Source of the DNA: Megalobrama amblycephala
Taxonomy: Eukaryota > Chordata > Actinopteri > Cypriniformes > Xenocyprididae
Assembly (NCBI RefSeq): GCF_018812025.1
Contig: NC_063052.1
Span: 29,395,193-29,459,192 of the forward strand
Reading direction: 5' to 3'
DNA: 64,000 nucleotides
Below, piece after piece: positions 60,791 through 64,000 of the stretch. Below the pieces are notes generated by a model. It did not search any database, was not told the DNA's origin, and saw only the letters and a list, made by a program, of their open reading frames with translations. The translations under genes were made by a program, and so were the position numbers. Every line of letters begins with the position of its first letter. The stretch's first letter is position 1.

Positions 60791-61110
60791 GGACGTGATA
60801 TCACAAGATGCAACTCTAAAAAGGACAGAATGCTCAAGCATACCTGTTTTTTCCTTGTCATAGTCGCAATGTTGCCCATCACAGTTCGGTACAGGCATCA
60901 GAACCGTGTCTCGTAGCAGATCTTCATTTGTGTGTGAGGGATTCCTGCTGCCGTTTTGACACATTTACACATTTTATAAGCTCTTCACAAGTTCTCAGCT
61001 GGTCAATACCATCATATGTAGCTACGCACATACAACGAGCGCATTTAGCTTAGCACGCAGCATTGTTTTGGATGTTAGCTAAGTTTCGACACAAAATATA
61101 TGTGAATATA

Positions 61111-62042
61111 CACTACTGTTCAAAAGTTTGGGATCGGTAACATTTTTAATGTTTTATAAAGAAGTTTCGTCTGCTCACCAAGGCTGCATTTATTTAATTA
61201 AAAATACAGTAAAATCAGTAATATTGTGAAATATTATTACAATTTAAAATAACTGTTTTCTATTTGAAAATATTTGAAAATGTATCTTGTGTTGGCAAAG
61301 CTGAATTTTCAGCATCATTACTCCAGTCTTCAGTGTCACATGATCCTTCAGAAATCATTCTAATATGCTGATTTGCTGCTCAAGAAACATTTATTGTGCA
61401 CAGATATAAAAAATATTTGTGTACAATATTTTTTTTTCAGGATTCTTTGATGAATAGAATGTTCAAACGAACAGCATTTATTTGAAATATAATCTGTTGT
61501 TACATTTTAAATGTCTTTACTGCCACTTTTGATTGATTTAATGCATTCTTGCTGAAAAAAAATGTATTTCTTTAAATCTTCTAAAAAAAAAATAAAAATA
61601 AAAATTCTTACTGACCCCAAATATATATAATATATATGTATAATGTTACAAAAGCTTTGTATTTCAGATAAATGCTGTTCTTTTGAACTTTCTATTCATC
61701 AAGGAATCCTGAAAAAAAAAGTATACAACTGTTTTTAACATTGATAATAATAATAAATGTTTCTTGAGCAGTAAATCATCATATTAAAATGATTTCTGAA
61801 GGATCATGTGACACTGAAGACTGGAGTAATGATGCTGAAAATTCAGCTTTTCCAACACAGAAATAAATTACATTTTATATTATATTCCAATAGAAAACAG
61901 TTATTTTAAATTGTAATAATATTTCACAATATTACTGTTTTTACTGTATTTTTAATTAAATTAAATGCAATCTTGGTGAGCAGACAAAACGTTTTTAAAA
62001 ATATTAAAAATCTTACCGATCCCAAACTTTTGAACGGTAGTG
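61111..62042. mobile_element. Full-length palindromic MITE (932 bp) with TA flanks
   Basis: Begins CACTACTGTTCAAAAGTTTG and ends CAAACTTTTGAACGGTAGTG, flanked by TA at 61109-61110 and 62043-62044. The two halves are long imperfect inverted repeats. For example 'ctgatttgctgctcaagaaa' on the left pairs with 'tttcttgagcagtaaatcat' on the right, and the 'gtcacatgatccttcagaaa' stretch pairs with 'tttctgaaggatcatgtgac'. No transposase. Half-copies lie at 575-888, 38851-39245 and 43701-44096. Confidence 0.9.
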
Positions 62043-62055
62043 TAAGAGCTACAAT

Positions 62056-62135
62056 AACCAACAGCAGCAGCAATAATAATTATACAGCAGCAGCAGCAAT
62101 AATTAACAGTAGGAGAATGCAGCAATAACCAACAG
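62056..62135. repeat. CAG/CAA/AAT-rich simple repeat
   Basis: Runs of 'cagcagcagcaataataatt' type immediately right of the palindromic MITE. A second, similar block lies at about 62435-62510. Confidence 0.85.
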
Positions 62136-62434
62136 CAGTGTAAGTGCAGAAAAATGTTTTTTATTTTGTATTTTCGGTATGCATTTCCAGGTATTTAGGT
62201 GGGTATTTAATTGATAGTGTTTCCTGTTTTTGAATTTACCGTTTAGAGAGGGGGTGAGTAGCCTCACTTTCTGTTGACCGTTTTTTAATCATTCCTAATC
62301 CTAAATGTTTCTACAGTTTCAAGTGTTATAAGAACTATATTTCGTCATGACAATAAATGGATTTTAAATGCATGGAAACGCGTCACAGATTCTGTCTTGC
62401 TGCTTAGCCCCTCGGCGGCTTTAGGTTGCCGCTA

Positions 62435-62510
62435 TAAGCAGCAACAGTAATAACAGCAGGAGCAGCAGCAAAAACAGCAGTAACAGCAATAACCAGCAGC
62501 AGCAGCATAT
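62435..62510. repeat. CAG/CAA-rich simple repeat, second block
   Basis: Interrupted CAG/CAA units ('agcagcaacagtaataacag'), similar to the block at 62056-62135. Confidence 0.85.
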
Positions 62511-63476
62511 AGCTGATCTATTCCCCAAGACCAAACATATAAACATTTTCATATCCATTACCATGCCAAACTCTCAGTCATGACAGAACGCCATTTCTAC
62601 ATCACTGCACATGCGCAGAACTTTCCAGTTTTGGTTGTCATTCTGATCAAGTGTTTACATGTCCTATCGAATGGATTCGAAAAGATTAAACCACCCCTTA
62701 CAATCCAAATGAATTTAAATTGGATTTGGCCAATTCATTCCAATTGACATGGTTGCATGCGACTTTTATGCAGACTGTGCTACTGCTCTGATTACAAACG
62801 GATTATTAGGGTCCCAGTAAATGCAACTAATGATGATATGTAGATTTCACCAGTGCATAATGCATCATATCAAAGCACCTAGCAACCACCCAGGACACCC
62901 TAGCAATGCACAGCAGCAGACATATTTTATAGACATGATTTATTTTTATTTTTTTTACATTGGATTATAGAATGAGTCATGTATTAAGTTTTGCACAGGT
63001 ACACAATGCTTATAATTTCCTCAGAAATTGTAAAAAATCAAGATATTTTTGCAGTTCCATTTGGTGTCATAGAAATCACACAGGTTTAATCAGACACAGC
63101 CGAAAGCTAAACTTATGCAAACACATGCAGTTTGTGCACCTGTAACTGTGTGTGAGAGAGAGACAGACGTATCTCGAGGATCTTGATGACCTCTCACACA
63201 CACAGAGCTGTCTGTCTGCACTCAGCATGGCTCCCTCTCTTGAGTGCGACGCTCTTTCATGTCCCTTGGGGAACTTGCACTGTTTTGAATGGGTTCCATT
63301 TTCACCCGCTCCTTTCTGCGTTTGATGTCTCAGAGCGCTGTGTAATCATCTATCTGCTGTCTTTTTATCACTTCAGCCTTTTATTCATCTCTGAGGAGCA
63401 GAGTGTCAGTTAACTGGTGGCCCACCCCACTAAACTAGACATAACTACAATTTTACATTTTATGAAGAACAGCTGG
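62511..63476. other. No gene recognised
   Basis: Unique-looking sequence. A short inverted relative of the downstream minisatellite ('agcaaccacccaggacaccc') lies near 62881-62900. Chance ORFs only. Confidence 0.5.
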
Positions 63477-64000
63477 CTGTTATGGCATTGCTGGAGCATT
63501 GCTAGATGGTTGCCAGGGCATTGCTGGGGCATTCTTTGATAGCTGCTAGGGTGTTTAAGGTGGTTACTAGGACATTGCTGGGACATTCTTCGGTGGTTGC
63601 TAGGATGTTCAAGGTGGTTACTAGGACATTGCTGGGACATTGCTGGACAATGTAAATGTAATGTAAATGCATTGTTAGGTGGTTTCTAGAGTGTTCATGT
63701 GGTTGCCAGGGTGTTGCTAGAGTATTACTAGATGGTTGGCAGGGCATTGCTAGGGCATTCTCAAGTGGTTGCTAGGGTGTCCAGGGTGGATGCCAGGGTG
63801 TTGCTAGGGCATTTTTTAGGTGGTTGCTAGCATGTTCAGGGTGGTTGGCAGGGCATTTCTAGATTATTCTTATGAGTTTGTTATGGTGTTTGGGGTGGTT
63901 GCTAGGACATTGCTAGGATATTTCTAAATGTTTGCTAGAGTGTTTGAGGTGGTTGCCAGGGTGTTGCTAGGGCATTTTTAAAGTGGTTGCTAGCATGTTC
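63477..64000 (+). repeat. GGTTGCTAGGGTGTT minisatellite, running off the window end
   Basis: Imperfect units built from 'tggttgctagggtgtt', 'ggtggttgccaggg' and 'gctagggcatt'. A clear higher-order period of about 55-58 bp shows near 63530-63650. It continues past the last base. Confidence 0.92.

Larger units (their letters stand above)
57570..61110. other. Probable intron or intergenic DNA with transposon fragments
   Basis: No supported exon. Holds a hAT-type fragment at about 58722-58990 ('tctgtcatcatttactcacc') and another DNA-transposon fragment at about 60610-60790 ('agggtgtgttcacacttggc'). 59000-60600 shows nothing recognisable. Confidence 0.55.

Overview
The window reads as chromosomal DNA of a teleost fish, most likely a cyprinid. 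It carries a split vertebrate nuclear gene (ndufv1), GT-AG introns and AATAAA signals. The repeats are also fish-like: Tc1-like and hAT-like elements, palindromic and TTAA-flanked MITEs, and long (CA)n, (AT)n, (AAT)n and (AAG)n tracts. Real coding sequence is scarce and mobile DNA dominates.

Layout. 1-4.9 kb: the 3' seven exons of ndufv1 (complex I 51 kDa subunit), with MITEs and an AT-rich tandem repeat in its introns. 4.9-7.2 kb: AT-rich spacer with one possible non-coding first exon. 7.22-18.75 kb: one 11.5 kb LTR retroelement with about 1.5 kb LTRs, a long leader and a single stop-free 1770-codon gag-pol-like ORF that lacks recognisable catalytic cores. 18.75-21.2 kb: spacer with a LINE endonuclease fragment and a perfect hairpin. 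21.2-32.76 kb: a tail-to-head chain of three related repeat families (minus orientation), cut by a 1000-N gap at 32,759-33,758. 33.76-46.35 kb: three tandem copies (A, B, C) of a roughly 4.85 kb segment. Copy B holds an apparently intact acyl-CoA thioesterase / bile-acid-CoA N-acyltransferase family gene (439 aa). Copy A holds a frameshifted version and a Tc1-like insertion. Copy C is cut off before the gene. 46.39-55.12 kb: five near-identical roughly 1.7 kb units of repeat family 2 in plus orientation, preceded by stacked copies of its 5' end. 55.1-64 kb: spacer with MITEs, a CpG-rich candidate first coding exon of an unidentified gene (57.2-57.57 kb), a 0.93 kb palindromic MITE, CAG-rich repeats and a minisatellite running off the end.

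The most interesting structure is the repeat superfamily at 21-33 kb and 46-55 kb. All three families share a 5' AGGGSCCVAGC motif followed by a small hairpin, a microsatellite, an internal body with repeated AGGTGGCGCT modules, the inverted copy of the 5' motif, and then a terminal GCTGC/GCAGC hairpin. They sit between T and T. This is the architecture of non-autonomous Helentron/Helitron2-type rolling-circle elements. One copy is inserted inside the microsatellite of another, and the 46-55 kb array has the head/body order expected from repeated self-insertion into that microsatellite. The modules also carry dense matches to CTCF-like and ETS-like motifs. These interpretations are inference from sequence; no searches were run.
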